A DNA stretch of 39,273 nucleotides from contig CAZOOA010000022.1 in NCBI GenBank assembly GCA_964581355.1, positions 1-39,273 of the forward strand. The letters run 5' to 3'. A program made the translations under genes and the position numbers. The notes beneath the pieces are model-generated. The model made no database searches. It had not been told where the DNA came from and saw nothing but the letters and a program-made list of their open reading frames with translations. Of the stretch, positions 1 to 8,776 are shown piece by piece (within the stretch, counting starts at the first letter, position 1; each line of letters begins with the position of its first letter). The stretch is from CAZOOA01 sp964581355. GTDB lineage: Bacteria; Bacillota; Dethiobacteria; DTU022; UBA8154.

Positions 1-1428
1 GTTTCTTTGACGCTCAATGAGGGGGAAATTATAAGGGCCAGCCGCTATATTGATACCACCCATCTGGCCGAGGCAGCTGTTCACTCCGGTGCTGGTTTTT
101 CAACAGGCTGCGAGGCATCGGGTTTATCCTCCTCTGTCCCGGTCTCCCTCTATATGGAACTGGGTGGAGTGGACTGGAAACTGGTTCATGCCGGGTCAGA
201 CCGGCCAGTTGAAAATGAGAAGCAAGCCAGCCCGGATAAAGAAGAGAATGATCTTGAAGAGAATGATCTTGATCGCAATGATGATAACAGGGTCGAGGCA
301 GGGCAAGAAAAGGGTTTGGAAGATCAGGCAGAGTTCTTCATTTTGGGGGACAAAGAACCGCTTTTTTCTGAAATTATGCGAGAATACCAGGCCCTGGACC
401 CTGATATCAAGATACCTGGCATCACGATGGTAGAACAGGGTAACGGGGTTGCCCTGGTTGAAGCCATGTTTATTTATGACGTTGATGTCCTGGACCCAGA
501 ATCCAGGGACAGCGCCCGGCAGCGGGGGGAGCGGGAAGCGGAGTTTTTGGTCCGGTTTATGCGCCAAAATGTTCCCGGTTTTGAGGATGCTTTTCTGGCC
601 CTTATCCCTTCCCAAGTGAATATTTTGGATACCAGGCAGCTGCAAAGCCTTTATAACCTAACCCTGGATGATATCCTGGAACACCGTGATTTCGGGGATA
701 AAATAGCGTTGGCTGCCGCTCCGGCTTACAACCCGGCAGTGCTTCCAGGAGCAAAAGAACGGGTCCTGGGAAACCCGGTCCTCTACAGCCTGCCTTTTCG
801 CAGCCTGGTGCCTGAGGACCTGGCCAATATGCTGGTGGTAGGGCCTTCAGCCGGGTTTGAGTTTCTGGCCCAGGGAAGTGCCGGCAGAATACCTCCCGGC
901 ATGAGTGCGGGGCAGGCAGCGGGCGTGGCTGCAGCGTTATCCCTGGAGCAAGAAGTGACTTTCCACCGCTTCAGCCAGGATCAAGAGCTGGTAGCCAGGC
1001 TCCAGGAAACGCTGCTAGACCAGGGAGCCTACCTGAGATCTTTTGAGCTGCCTTATCCGTTAAAGGGACATTCCCATTATCCGGCGATAAAAGAATTGCG
1101 AGCCCAGGCTTTAGTGGCTGGAGGGTATGAGAATGATTACAGGTTAAGTGAGCCTATCACTGTTGCCGAGGCGGACGAAGTGTTCTATAATTACCTGGAA
1201 AACACCTTCCAGGGTCGTTATCATTTGAGCAAGGTGCGGGAAAGCCAGGCCCAGGTCACCGTCGATGCTGTTCTCGATGCTTTAAAGCATATCTCCGGGG
1301 TCGACCTGTTTGAACTGGACCTGGATGAATTGATAGTCCGACATAATTTTTACCCGGGGCGTCCGTTAAGCAGGGGGGAAGCGTATGCGTTCCTGGTGGA
1401 ATTTGGGGAAATACTAAAGCAAAAATAA
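1..1428 (+). CDS. FAD-dependent oxidoreductase, C-terminal part (5' end outside window)
   Basis: The reading frame is open to base 1, so the gene almost certainly starts upstream; the first in-window start codon (TTG at 7) has no ribosome site. What is seen is a stretch ending GEIIRASRYIDTTHLAEAA and, about 230 residues later, PSAGFEFLAQGSAGRIPPGM followed by SAGQAAGVAAA. These are the typical middle and C-terminal FAD-contacting segments of the FAD_oxidored family, whose N-terminal Rossmann motif would lie outside the window. An acidic Asn/Asp/Glu-rich insert occurs near residues 70-110. The last ~130 residues look like a small helical tail, possibly an S-layer-homology-like or other binding module. 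It lies 24 bp upstream of a small amphi-Trp gene. The substrate cannot be inferred. Confidence 0.7.
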   Translation, partial: VSLTLNEGEIIRASRYIDTTHLAEAAVHSGAGFSTGCEASGLSSSVPVSLYMELGGVDWKLVHAGSDRPVENEKQASPDKEENDLEENDLDRNDDNRVEAGQEKGLEDQAEFFILGDKEPLFSEIMREYQALDPDIKIPGITMVEQGNGVALVEAMFIYDVDVLDPESRDSARQRGEREAEFLVRFMRQNVPGFEDAFLALIPSQVNILDTRQLQSLYNLTLDDILEHRDFGDKIALAAAPAYNPAVLPGAKERVLGNPVLYSLPFRSLVPEDLANMLVVGPSAGFEFLAQGSAGRIPPGMSAGQAAGVAAALSLEQEVTFHRFSQDQELVARLQETLLDQGAYLRSFELPYPLKGHSHYPAIKELRAQALVAGGYENDYRLSEPITVAEADEVFYNYLENTFQGRYHLSKVRESQAQVTVDAVLDALKHISGVDLFELDLDELIVRHNFYPGRPLSRGEAYAFLVEFGEILKQK

Positions 1429-1452
1429 CTTACTTAACAAGGAGGAAAGATT

Positions 1453-1716
1453 ATGTCCAACGAAAGAAGCACGGTCCATTTTTCCAGTGAAGAACCTCGG
1501 AGTGTAGAGGAGATCGGTCGTTTTTTAGTTGATGTCGGGGAAAGACTGCTTTCCCAGGGGGGATTTACTGTTGTGCAGGGAGGGCAGGAATTTTTTGTCG
1601 AACCCGGCGGGGCGACCAAACTGGAACTCCAGTATAAAAGTAAAGGAGATAAGCAGGAGTTTGAAATTGAAATTGAATGGAAACCAGTAAAGGGTGGAGA
1701 CGTAGATATTCGTTAA
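1453..1716 (+). CDS. amphi-Trp domain protein
   Basis: An 87-residue acidic protein with a strong AAGGAGG site 6-8 bases before its ATG. It matches the small amphi-Trp family in length and layout: an N-terminal helix (EEPRSVEEIGRFLVDVGERL), two short beta strands, and an amphipathic C-terminal strand ending IEIEWKPV with the conserved Trp. Function in this family is not established. It is probably cotranscribed with the preceding oxidoreductase and is followed by a terminator-like hairpin at 1766-1795. No signal peptide or cysteine is present, so it should be cytoplasmic. Confidence 0.7.
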   Translation: MSNERSTVHFSSEEPRSVEEIGRFLVDVGERLLSQGGFTVVQGGQEFFVEPGGATKLELQYKSKGDKQEFEIEIEWKPVKGGDVDIR

Positions 1717-1765
1717 GCATGATAACGGACTGTTTGCTAAAGCAAAAACCCATAGATTTTGTTTT

Positions 1766-1795
1766 GAAAAAGAGGCTGTCAAAAGTCTCTTTTTC
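1766..1795 (+). terminator. Rho-independent terminator after the amphi-Trp gene
   Basis: GAAAAAGAG pairs with CTCTTTTTC across a 12-base loop, and the T-run lies within the right arm. It separates the first operon from the S41 peptidase gene and could work in both directions. Confidence 0.6.
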
Positions 1796-1862
1796 ATTTA
1801 TAATAGAAAATAACAGAAAAATTTATCAACCCATAATCCTATAAGCTGAAAAGGTGATCTCA

Positions 1863-3329
1863 ATGAGAAGGTTCCGGGGTTTGGTCCGCACGGTTGCTGT
1901 GATACTCGTTGGCATGCTTGTTTTGACTGCTGTTCCTTCAGGCCTTCAAGCAGGGCAGGGACAGCAGTACTTGCTGCGGGAAATCGAAGAACACATTGAA
2001 CGCTATTATCTTTATGAAGTAGAAGAGGACCTGTTTCCTTTAGAAAGCCTGGATGACCTTTCCCGGGTATTTGTCGATCCGCACTCCGAGTATTTAGCCG
2101 AGGAAGCTTTTCAGGACCTTGAAGATGGCTTGGGGCGCTTTCTTTACGGTATTGGTATTTACCTGGAAATGGATGACTCCCGGCCGACTGTTGTGAATAC
2201 GGTGCCCGGCTCCCCAGCCGAACAGTCTGGGCTTGAAACAGGGGACATCATTGAAGTGGTGGATGGAACTATCCTGAAAAGCAAATCCTTGGAAGAAGTT
2301 ACTTCTTTGATCCGCGGGGAGGAAGGCACCACGGTTAATCTTTTGGTCAGGCGGGATGATCGGTTGTTTAACTTTATTGTGTCCCGGGGAAAAATCCAGC
2401 TTCCTTCTGTGGATCATTCCTGGATAGAACCAGGGATTGCATTAGTTTCCATCTATAACTTCAACCTGGAAACCGGTCAGGAAATTGAAATAGTTTTGAA
2501 AGAGCTTAAAGACCAGGAAGTTGAAGGAGTTATCCTGGATTTGCGTTCCAACTTTGGCGGTTACCTGGAAGAAGCGCTGGAGGTGACCAGCCTGCTTATT
2601 GATGGAACCATGTTGAAAATGCGGGAAAAGGACAGCCAGTGGAGAAAGATCGACTCAGCCCGGGATGGCAGGATTGATGTTCCCGTAATTGTCTTATTGA
2701 ACTTAGGCACAGCCAGCGCCGCGGAAGTGCTTGCTGCTGCTCTTAAAGATAGCGGGAACTCCCTGCTTGTTGGCGACGTATCCTTTGGCAAGGGGACAAT
2801 CCAGACTCTTTTCCCTTTAAAGGCAGGGGGTTATTTAAAGCTGACCACAGCGGAATTCACCGCCCCGGGGGGAAGCTTGATTGAGGAAACAGGTGTAGAA
2901 CCCCACTTTCTTGTTTTTCAGCCCGGGGAGCAGGTGGAGAGGGCACTTTCTTTAATGGAGCAAATCATACAAGAAAAGCCTGCCTCGTTCGGCTATTTAA
3001 ATAATAAGCTGGAAAAGAAAAAAACGGCCGATGTATCAGCCTCAACCCCGTTGCCGGTAAAAGTAGAAGATGACTATTACTATCCCCTGCGGGCAGTCCT
3101 GGACTTGACCGGACGGACAATCGATCTGTCCCATACCTCCGGCCACTATATTTTCTACTGGGATAATATCCGTTACACAATCAAATTACCCGAACAAATT
3201 CTGTCCTGGAGCAATTTCCAAGGAGAATCGTTCCAGGCTGACTTCAAGCTGCTCGACCAGGTTACCTATGTTTCTTCCGAGTTCTTAAAGGATGTTCTCG
3301 GCCTGCCCCAATTTCCTGCAACTGATTGA
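1863..3329 (+). CDS. Exported S41-family C-terminal processing peptidase (PDZ + protease + copper-amine-oxidase-like domain)
   Basis: A 488-residue exported serine peptidase of the CtpA/Prc family. An N-terminal signal sequence (hydrophobic AVILVGMLVLTAVPSG) is followed by a PDZ domain (about residues 85-175), then the S41 catalytic core. The nucleophile Ser sits in LGTASAAEVLAAAL and the general-base Lys in SFGKGTIQ, the usual Ser/Lys dyad. The last ~110 residues (YYYPLRAVLDLTG onward) look like a copper-amine-oxidase N-terminal-type module, common in exported clostridial proteins. I chose ATG at 1863 over GTG at 1854 because AAGGTGAT lies just before it and would contain the GTG. Likely role is extracytoplasmic protein processing. 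Sporulation-type CtpB is an alternative label, but nothing nearby supports it. Confidence 0.88.
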   Translation: MRRFRGLVRTVAVILVGMLVLTAVPSGLQAGQGQQYLLREIEEHIERYYLYEVEEDLFPLESLDDLSRVFVDPHSEYLAEEAFQDLEDGLGRFLYGIGIYLEMDDSRPTVVNTVPGSPAEQSGLETGDIIEVVDGTILKSKSLEEVTSLIRGEEGTTVNLLVRRDDRLFNFIVSRGKIQLPSVDHSWIEPGIALVSIYNFNLETGQEIEIVLKELKDQEVEGVILDLRSNFGGYLEEALEVTSLLIDGTMLKMREKDSQWRKIDSARDGRIDVPVIVLLNLGTASAAEVLAAALKDSGNSLLVGDVSFGKGTIQTLFPLKAGGYLKLTTAEFTAPGGSLIEETGVEPHFLVFQPGEQVERALSLMEQIIQEKPASFGYLNNKLEKKKTADVSASTPLPVKVEDDYYYPLRAVLDLTGRTIDLSHTSGHYIFYWDNIRYTIKLPEQILSWSNFQGESFQADFKLLDQVTYVSSEFLKDVLGLPQFPATD

Positions 3330-3354
3330 GGTGTGGAGCGGATTGTCTTATAAT
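3326..3354 (+). promoter_or_regulatory. sigma-A-type promoter overlapping the peptidase stop codon
   Basis: TTGAGG (3326-3331), a 17-bp spacer and a perfect TATAAT (3349-3354). It would give the CAP-protein gene its own transcript with a ~195-nt leader. The leader (3361-3556) holds a GAGAC/GTCTC hairpin near 3475-3495 but no riboswitch I recognise. Confidence 0.55.
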
Positions 3355-3556
3355 AATATCTAACAGATTAAAGAATAGACGAAACTTTTACGGCTTTAAA
3401 ACGTCTTAGATATAAGCGTGTACTTAAAAGTTTAACCTGTACTTACTGACGCTTATTGCCGGCAATGGAAACTTTGAGACACAAGCTTAGTCTCAGGTAA
3501 TTATGCTGCGGGTTTATTTTGCTTTTTGAGCTGTGTTTATAGGTGGTGAAGTGGTT

Positions 3557-5476
3557 TTGCGCGTAAAACCAGGATTTTTTTCAGTTTTTTTATTAGCTTT
3601 GATCACCCTGTGTGCCGGGGCCTATTTTATGCTCTTTTCGACTGCAGCAAGGGCTCAGCATCAAGATCATTTTACGCCCATATCTGTTGTGTTAAACGAG
3701 GAGCAGTTACACTTTGATGTCGAGCCAAGGCTGGAAGATGACCAGGTTTATCTTCCCTTGAGAAAAGTTTTTGAAACAATGGGATATTTAATCCAGTGGG
3801 ATGACGAGCTGCGCCGGATTACAATTCATGGGCGGGAACGCGTAATGGTTCTCTATCCGGAAAGTGAGCTTTATTCAATTAACGGTACGGTGAAGCGGAT
3901 GGAGCAGTTGATTTTTGTAGAAGATGGAAGGTCCCTGGTCAACCTGGATTTTCTCCAGGAGTTGGCCTTGGCTGATGAAGTCAAATGGGACGAAGAAGAA
4001 GCATTTTTACAGGTTACCTATACCCGGGGTGAAATCCCTGCCGATGAATTATTAGAAAATGAGCTGGAAGACCGCTATGCCAATTTTATTGAAGTCCGGC
4101 TGCAGGAAGAAGTGATAGAGCAAGGAGATGTTTTCCAGGTTCATGTCGGGGCCCCCTTTATTCCCGATATTCATACGTATGAAATCCGTTTCTCCTATGA
4201 CCCGGAATTGATCCAGGTGCAGGACCTCAAAAATCCTGCTCACCGTTCTATGGACGAACATTCTTTGCAGGAAATTGACCATGAAGAAGGGCAGGCGGTT
4301 TATACCCAATCATTACTGGGCTATAAAGAAGAAATAGCCGCCCGCAAAGATCTGGTACTCCTGGAAGGAAAAGCATTACAAGCCGGAAAGGTTCCTTTTG
4401 ACCAGGAAGCCCTTAAAGTAGTGTTGCTGGATAACCGGGGTAGGGAAATTCCTGTATCCAAAGAAGAGGTTTCCCTGGAGATTCTGCCCCAAGAAGATCA
4501 GGTTATAACTGAAGGGGAAGAGGAACCGGACCCAGACCCCGGTCCTGAAGAAGCTGAGCCTGAAAAGTTAGAAGGGGAGCGCCCCCATTACTATTATGAA
4601 GACATAGACGTGGAAGTGGATACCCACGGTATCATGTTGGGTGACTCAGAGTCTTCCCTTATTGAACTAAAGGGCGAGCCAGATCGGCAAGAACCGACAA
4701 TATATGGCTACCGGTGGCTTATTTATCGCCGTACAGGATCCTACCTGGCTGTCGGGATAAAGGGAGGGGAAGTGGTTTCCCTCTATGCCTATGGTGATCA
4801 GTGGTCCTTCGGTGACCTGGAAAAAGATGTTGAGCTGGATGTGCTGGAAAGCCAGTTTAACACGGCCGATACCCTGTTGCTTGAAAAGCTGAGCGCCAAC
4901 TTTCGTTTGAATCTGCCTGCATTGAAGTATGAAAAAACCCTGCTCACTTTTTACATTGATGAACCGGGTGGGAACAATATTGTTGCTTTGCGCCTGGAGG
5001 ATCTGGATGTGGCCCGGACCCGGATCGCAGAATTCTATCTCACCCGCTCTGCCCAAGGTGACAGGGGGCGGGAAGATGCGGAACAAATTCAGCAGGCCGA
5101 GCAAGCCGAGGAACGGATCCTTTTCGACCTGGCCAATTACGAACGTCTAAGGCGCGGCTTACCTGAGTTAAACTGGCATGAATCCGCCGCCCTGGCTGCC
5201 CGGGAGCACAGCCGGGAAATGTATCGGCATAATTACTTTAGCCATACCTCACCGGTAACAGGGGCCGGCCCCTCAAACCGGCTGGATGAACAGGGGGTAA
5301 ATTTTCAGCTAATGGGTGAAAATATTGCCCGGGGTCAAGCTGATGTTATCGAAGCGCACCATGGATTGATGAACAGTCGTACACACAGGGAGGCAATCCT
5401 GGAGCCGGATTTTCTCTCTTTGGGTGTCGGGACTTATGGCGAGTGTTATACCCAGAAATTTGTTACCGAGTTTTGA
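3557..5476 (+). CDS. Exported multidomain CAP (SCP-like) protein with copper-amine-oxidase-like and cohesin-like domains
   Basis: About 639 residues. A signal peptide (VFLLALITLCAGAYFMLF, ending ARAQ) precedes a copper-amine-oxidase N-terminal-type repeat (VYLPLRKVFETMGYLIQWD). Next comes a beta-rich cohesin-like module (VGAPFIPDIHTYEIRFSYDP), an acidic Pro/Glu linker (EEEPDPDPGPEEAEPEK), a CAP-associated domain (GIMLGDSESSLIELKGEPD), and a C-terminal CAP domain (LNWHESAALAAREHSREMYR, HNYFSHTSP, GENIARG). The CAP His/Glu pattern is intact, and the protein ends early after GVGTYGE. The start is ambiguous: TTG at 3557 has AGGTGG at a good distance and begins right before the signal peptide, while GTG at 3533 has no site. 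Likely anchored at or secreted to the cell surface. CAP domains of this type are common in sporeformers, but their activity is mostly unknown. Confidence 0.82.
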   Translation: MRVKPGFFSVFLLALITLCAGAYFMLFSTAARAQHQDHFTPISVVLNEEQLHFDVEPRLEDDQVYLPLRKVFETMGYLIQWDDELRRITIHGRERVMVLYPESELYSINGTVKRMEQLIFVEDGRSLVNLDFLQELALADEVKWDEEEAFLQVTYTRGEIPADELLENELEDRYANFIEVRLQEEVIEQGDVFQVHVGAPFIPDIHTYEIRFSYDPELIQVQDLKNPAHRSMDEHSLQEIDHEEGQAVYTQSLLGYKEEIAARKDLVLLEGKALQAGKVPFDQEALKVVLLDNRGREIPVSKEEVSLEILPQEDQVITEGEEEPDPDPGPEEAEPEKLEGERPHYYYEDIDVEVDTHGIMLGDSESSLIELKGEPDRQEPTIYGYRWLIYRRTGSYLAVGIKGGEVVSLYAYGDQWSFGDLEKDVELDVLESQFNTADTLLLEKLSANFRLNLPALKYEKTLLTFYIDEPGGNNIVALRLEDLDVARTRIAEFYLTRSAQGDRGREDAEQIQQAEQAEERILFDLANYERLRRGLPELNWHESAALAAREHSREMYRHNYFSHTSPVTGAGPSNRLDEQGVNFQLMGENIARGQADVIEAHHGLMNSRTHREAILEPDFLSLGVGTYGECYTQKFVTEF

Positions 5477-5511
5477 AATAAGGAAAGACAACAATATATA
5501 CCCTTATTTAA
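5473..5511 (+). other. Inverted repeat at the CAP gene end
   Basis: AAATAAGG and CCTTATTT form a perfect 8-bp stem across an 18-22-base loop, including the stop codon of the CAP gene. There is no T-run, so terminator function is uncertain. Confidence 0.35.
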
Positions 5512-5543
5512 CGGCCGTGTCTATAAGCCTGTTTTTTAGCACC

Positions 5544-5572
5544 TTGCTTGTCCTGGGACGATCCTTTATAAT
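5544..5572 (+). promoter_or_regulatory. sigma-A-type promoter for the LCP gene
   Basis: TTGCTT (5544-5549), a 17-bp spacer and a perfect TATAAT (5567-5572), about 40 bp before the LCP start codon. Confidence 0.7.
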
Positions 5573-5611
5573 AGGGTGTTAGAACAATTTATGGGAAAGG
5601 AAACGGTTTAG

Positions 5612-6586
5612 ATGAGTAAGAAGAAATCACAAAAAAAGAAAGATAAGACGATGCTGTCCAGTAAAAATCTGCTGATTATTTCCTCCCTGATTATCGCCGG
5701 TATTTTGGTCGGGTCTGGCATTTGGCTGAAGTCCCTGTGGGATCAGATTTATGATCAATCCTCTTCAACCGCTGCCTCTACAGAGGAGCAGCAGGGTCAG
5801 GATATAGAAAAAGATGACCGGAAAGAAAGGGAATCCATTCCCGATATTATGAATATTATGGTCTTAGGCCTGGATTCCCGGGATCGGACCATGCGCGCTG
5901 ATACGGTTATGTTGTGGGCCATCAATCGCAAAACCGGTGAGATCAATATTGTATCTGTTCCCAGGGATATGCGTGTTGAGCTTCCTGGACGTGGCCTGGA
6001 CAAAATAAATCATGCTTATGCCTTTGGGGAAGTCGGGTTAACACGGGATGCTTTGGAAGAATTTCTTGATGTAAAAATTGATCACTATGTAACCACTGAT
6101 TTTGAAGGGTTTAAGAATATTGTCGATATCATGGGTGGCATTGAGCTGGAAGTAGAGCAGCGAATGCGGTATTACGGGATAGATGTAACCATTGAGCTGG
6201 ACCCCGGGTTACAGGTGTTGGATGGAGATAAAGCACTGCAGTATGTTCGTTACCGTAGTGATGGCCGAGGAGACCTGGGGCGGGTTGAACGGCAGCAGAA
6301 ATTAGTAAAAACGTTCATCCAGGAAATCCTTACGTTTAAAAACATTCTCAAATTTCCGCGGCTGCTCCCTGAAATGGCAGAAAACGTAAAAACTGACCTG
6401 GAATTAAACCAGGCTATCATGCTGGCCAACAAGTTGAAAAATGTGGACTTTGAAGAAATAAATACAAAGACATTGCCTGGCAACGCCAGATTAATTGAGG
6501 GGATTAGCTATGTAGTCCCTGATGAAGAAGCCATCGAAGATGTGGTGGACCGCTATATCAGGGGGAACCAGGAGAAGCAGTCTTGA
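5612..6586 (+). CDS. LytR-CpsA-Psr (LCP) family wall-polymer ligase
   Basis: A 324-residue membrane-anchored LCP protein. A Lys-rich cytoplasmic tail (KKKSQKKKDK) and one transmembrane segment (LLIISSLIIAGILVGSG) lead to the extracytoplasmic LCP domain from about residue 80. Hallmarks are DSRDRTMRADTVMLW, VSVPRDMRVELPG, KINHAYAFG and the Arg-rich YVRYRSDGRGDLGRVERQQ, which bind the polyprenyl-pyrophosphate substrate. The family transfers anionic glycopolymers to peptidoglycan outside the membrane. Length is normal. GGAAAGGAAA precedes the ATG. The next gene, a TagA-type glycosyltransferase, overlaps its stop, which supports a joint role in secondary wall polymer assembly. Confidence 0.92.
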   Translation: MSKKKSQKKKDKTMLSSKNLLIISSLIIAGILVGSGIWLKSLWDQIYDQSSSTAASTEEQQGQDIEKDDRKERESIPDIMNIMVLGLDSRDRTMRADTVMLWAINRKTGEINIVSVPRDMRVELPGRGLDKINHAYAFGEVGLTRDALEEFLDVKIDHYVTTDFEGFKNIVDIMGGIELEVEQRMRYYGIDVTIELDPGLQVLDGDKALQYVRYRSDGRGDLGRVERQQKLVKTFIQEILTFKNILKFPRLLPEMAENVKTDLELNQAIMLANKLKNVDFEEINTKTLPGNARLIEGISYVVPDEEAIEDVVDRYIRGNQEKQS

Positions 6587-7350
6587 TTTCTTATCTTAAC
6601 CATGGGGAGCAGGAAGCAAGGGTTGATGTCCTGGGAATGCCTGTGGATTGCCTGACCATGGAACAGGCCACAAGCCAGGTCTGTCATGCCTGGCAGGGAG
6701 ACAAAGTATTTCACGTAGTTACGGCTAATGCAGAGATGATTTACACGAGCATGCATGATCCTGAACTGGCTGAAATAATTCGTTCGGCACAACTGGTTAC
6801 CGCTGATGGGGCCGGGGTGGTTAAGGCGTCTCGCTTGTTGGGTTGCCCTGCCCCCGAAAGGGTGGCCGGGTATGATCTCATGCTGAAATGCCTGGAAAAA
6901 GCAGCCCGCAACAACGCACCTGTTTACCTGTTGGGGGCTCATCCTGATGTTTTAAACCAGGCCCGGCAACGGGCGGAAAAGCTGTTTCCCGGTCTCAGTG
7001 TGGCAGGGGCCCGGGATGGTTATTTCAAGGAAGAAGAACAAAAACAAATCCTGGAAGAAATCTGTGCATGCGGGCCCGCCTTGCTGCTGGTAGCGATGGG
7101 CGTTCCGAGGCAGGAGAAGTGGATATATGAGCATAAAGAAAAACTGCCCCCGTGCGCTGTGATCGGCGTGGGAGGCAGTTTTGATGTTCTTGCAGGTAAA
7201 AGCCGCCGTGCGCCGCTCTGGATGCAGCGGGCAGGGCTGGAATGGCTATACCGTGTTTATAGAGAGCCCCGCAGGCTTATTCGGGTCAGGATCCTTCCCC
7301 TGTTTTTAGCCTGGGTCCTGCTGCAAGCAGCAGGTTTAAAACGCTTTTAA
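6583..7350 (+). CDS. WecG/TagA/CpsF family glycosyltransferase
   Basis: A 255-residue GT26-type glycosyltransferase. It starts at TTG, with AGGAG eight bases upstream, and overlaps the LCP stop codon. Typical motifs are VVTANAEMIYTSMHDPEL, ADGAGVVKASRLLG, GYDLM, VYLLGAHPDVL, VAMGVPRQEKW and VIGVGGSFDVLAGKSRRAP. Family members add the second sugar (often N-acetylmannosamine) to undecaprenyl-diphosphate-linked GlcNAc during teichoic acid or related polymer synthesis at the inner membrane face. Coupling to the LCP gene indicates that the polymer made is attached by that ligase. The gene ends 5 bp from a convergent gene, with no terminator between. Confidence 0.9.
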   Translation: MISYLNHGEQEARVDVLGMPVDCLTMEQATSQVCHAWQGDKVFHVVTANAEMIYTSMHDPELAEIIRSAQLVTADGAGVVKASRLLGCPAPERVAGYDLMLKCLEKAARNNAPVYLLGAHPDVLNQARQRAEKLFPGLSVAGARDGYFKEEEQKQILEEICACGPALLLVAMGVPRQEKWIYEHKEKLPPCAVIGVGGSFDVLAGKSRRAPLWMQRAGLEWLYRVYREPRRLIRVRILPLFLAWVLLQAAGLKRF

Positions 7351-7355
7351 CGAGG

Positions 7356-8417
7356 TTACTCCAGGTGCTCTACTACCAGATCACCTACTTCAGAAGTGCT
7401 GTATCCCATGCGTCCGGCAGATAGACTCTTTATTTTATTGCCGCACACTTCCATAACAGCTTGCTCTACAGCCCTGGCCGCTTCTGCTTCCCCCAGGTGA
7501 TCCAGCATCATGCTGCCGGCGCAAATGGAAGCCAGTGGATTAATAATGTTTTTGCCTGTATATTTGGGAGCAGAGCCTCCTATCGGTTCAAACATGGAAG
7601 TTCCTTCCGGGTTAATGTTTCCCCCGGCGGCAATGCCCATTCCCCCCTGGATAATTGCCCCTAAGTCTGTGATGATATCTCCGAACATGTTGTCCGTTAC
7701 AATAACATCAAAAAACTCCGGATCTTTCACCATCCACATCACAACCGCATCAACATGTCCATAATCTTTCTCCACATCCGGATATTCCTCCCCGATTTCG
7801 TAAAAAGCTCGTTCCCAGAGGTCAAAGGCATATGTCAGGACGTTAGTTTTACCGCACAGGGTCAGTTTTTTCTTTTTACCCCGCTGCCTGCAATATTCAA
7901 AAGCGTAGCGCAGACACCTTTCCACGCCCATTCGGGTATTAATGGACTCCTGGACAGCAACCTCGTGAGGAGTTCCCCGGCGAAGTAGCCCCCCACTGCC
8001 GGCGTAGAGACCTTCCGTATTTTCCCGGACAACAACAAAATCGATATCACCAGGGTCTTTATCCTTTAAAGGGGTTTCTATGCCCGGGTAAAGTTTTACC
8101 GGGCGCAGGTTTATGTACTGGTCCAGTTCAAATCGCAGCCGGAGCAGGATTCCTTTTTCCAGGATGCCTGGCTTGACTTCCGGGTGTCCGATGGCACCTA
8201 AATAAATAGATTGATATTGCTTCAGTTCTTCCACTGCATTCTCTGGCAACACTTCACCGGTATTCAGGTAATGCTCTCCCCCATAATTAAAATCGGTATA
8301 ATCCAGGGAGAACTTATATTTTTTTGCGGCAGCAGTTAATACTTTCAAGCCTTCTCGAACCATCTCTGGTCCTGTGCCATCTCCTGGAATTACAGCGATT
8401 CGATAATTATTCATCAT
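7356..8417 (-). CDS. Isopropylmalate/isocitrate/tartrate dehydrogenase family protein
   Basis: A 353-residue beta-decarboxylating dehydrogenase. Visible are the substrate Arg set (RLRFELDQYINLRPV and VVRENTEGLYAG, the latter also with the Tyr), the catalytic Lys in LCGKTNVL, and metal ligands in VTDNMFGDIITD. The cofactor loop reads GSAPKYTGKNIINP; the Lys-Tyr pair there resembles NADP-dependent isocitrate dehydrogenases more than classical NAD-dependent LeuB, which usually has Asp at that spot. No leuA, leuC or leuD is nearby, so the substrate (3-isopropylmalate, isocitrate, homoisocitrate or tartrate) is undecided. GAGGAGG precedes a double ATG; 8417 and 8414 are both possible starts. Confidence 0.85.
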   Translation of the reverse strand: MMNNYRIAVIPGDGTGPEMVREGLKVLTAAAKKYKFSLDYTDFNYGGEHYLNTGEVLPENAVEELKQYQSIYLGAIGHPEVKPGILEKGILLRLRFELDQYINLRPVKLYPGIETPLKDKDPGDIDFVVVRENTEGLYAGSGGLLRRGTPHEVAVQESINTRMGVERCLRYAFEYCRQRGKKKKLTLCGKTNVLTYAFDLWERAFYEIGEEYPDVEKDYGHVDAVVMWMVKDPEFFDVIVTDNMFGDIITDLGAIIQGGMGIAAGGNINPEGTSMFEPIGGSAPKYTGKNIINPLASICAGSMMLDHLGEAEAARAVEQAVMEVCGNKIKSLSAGRMGYSTSEVGDLVVEHLE

Positions 8418-8776
8418 TTTCCTCCTCTACAGGGTTTTTGTGTTTTTAAAAGTAAGTGACTTGCACTTTTTATATCCCCGGGTATGCACAGTGGGGCTTT
8501 TCAAGGCATCCGCAACAAACAGGATGCATTTTTGTCGCAGGGATTTGTCCAGTAAGTATGTTGCTGGAAAAGCTATCCCAGGGAACACGTGAAGGGCGAA
8601 AGCAGTAAGTGCAGTGAAGTCCTTTTATTTCTGGAGGTGCACTTAGGCAGCGCATGTTAAGCACCAACAGTCAAAAAGGGCCATTGCAGAAATTCCTGAT
8701 TTACGAGTTCCAGCTTTGAGCCGGCTTGAACCCAGATTTTACCCCAGCCCATCCTGTTGTGACTTTTTGTCGGCCA
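8418..8776. other. Gap with a doubtful Cys-rich reading frame
   Basis: About 360 bp between the dehydrogenase start and the DUF134 stop. The minus strand has a 65-codon frame (8470-8667) with CTYC, HPVCCGC and HCAYPG cysteine clusters, but no ribosome site before its start and no recognisable family. It may be a decayed small metal-binding protein gene or chance. Nothing else was recognised. Confidence 0.3.

Noticed and set aside
8470..8667. Minus-strand 65-codon Cys-rich frame as a gene
   Set aside because: No ribosome site, no known family; kept only as a remark in the gap entry.
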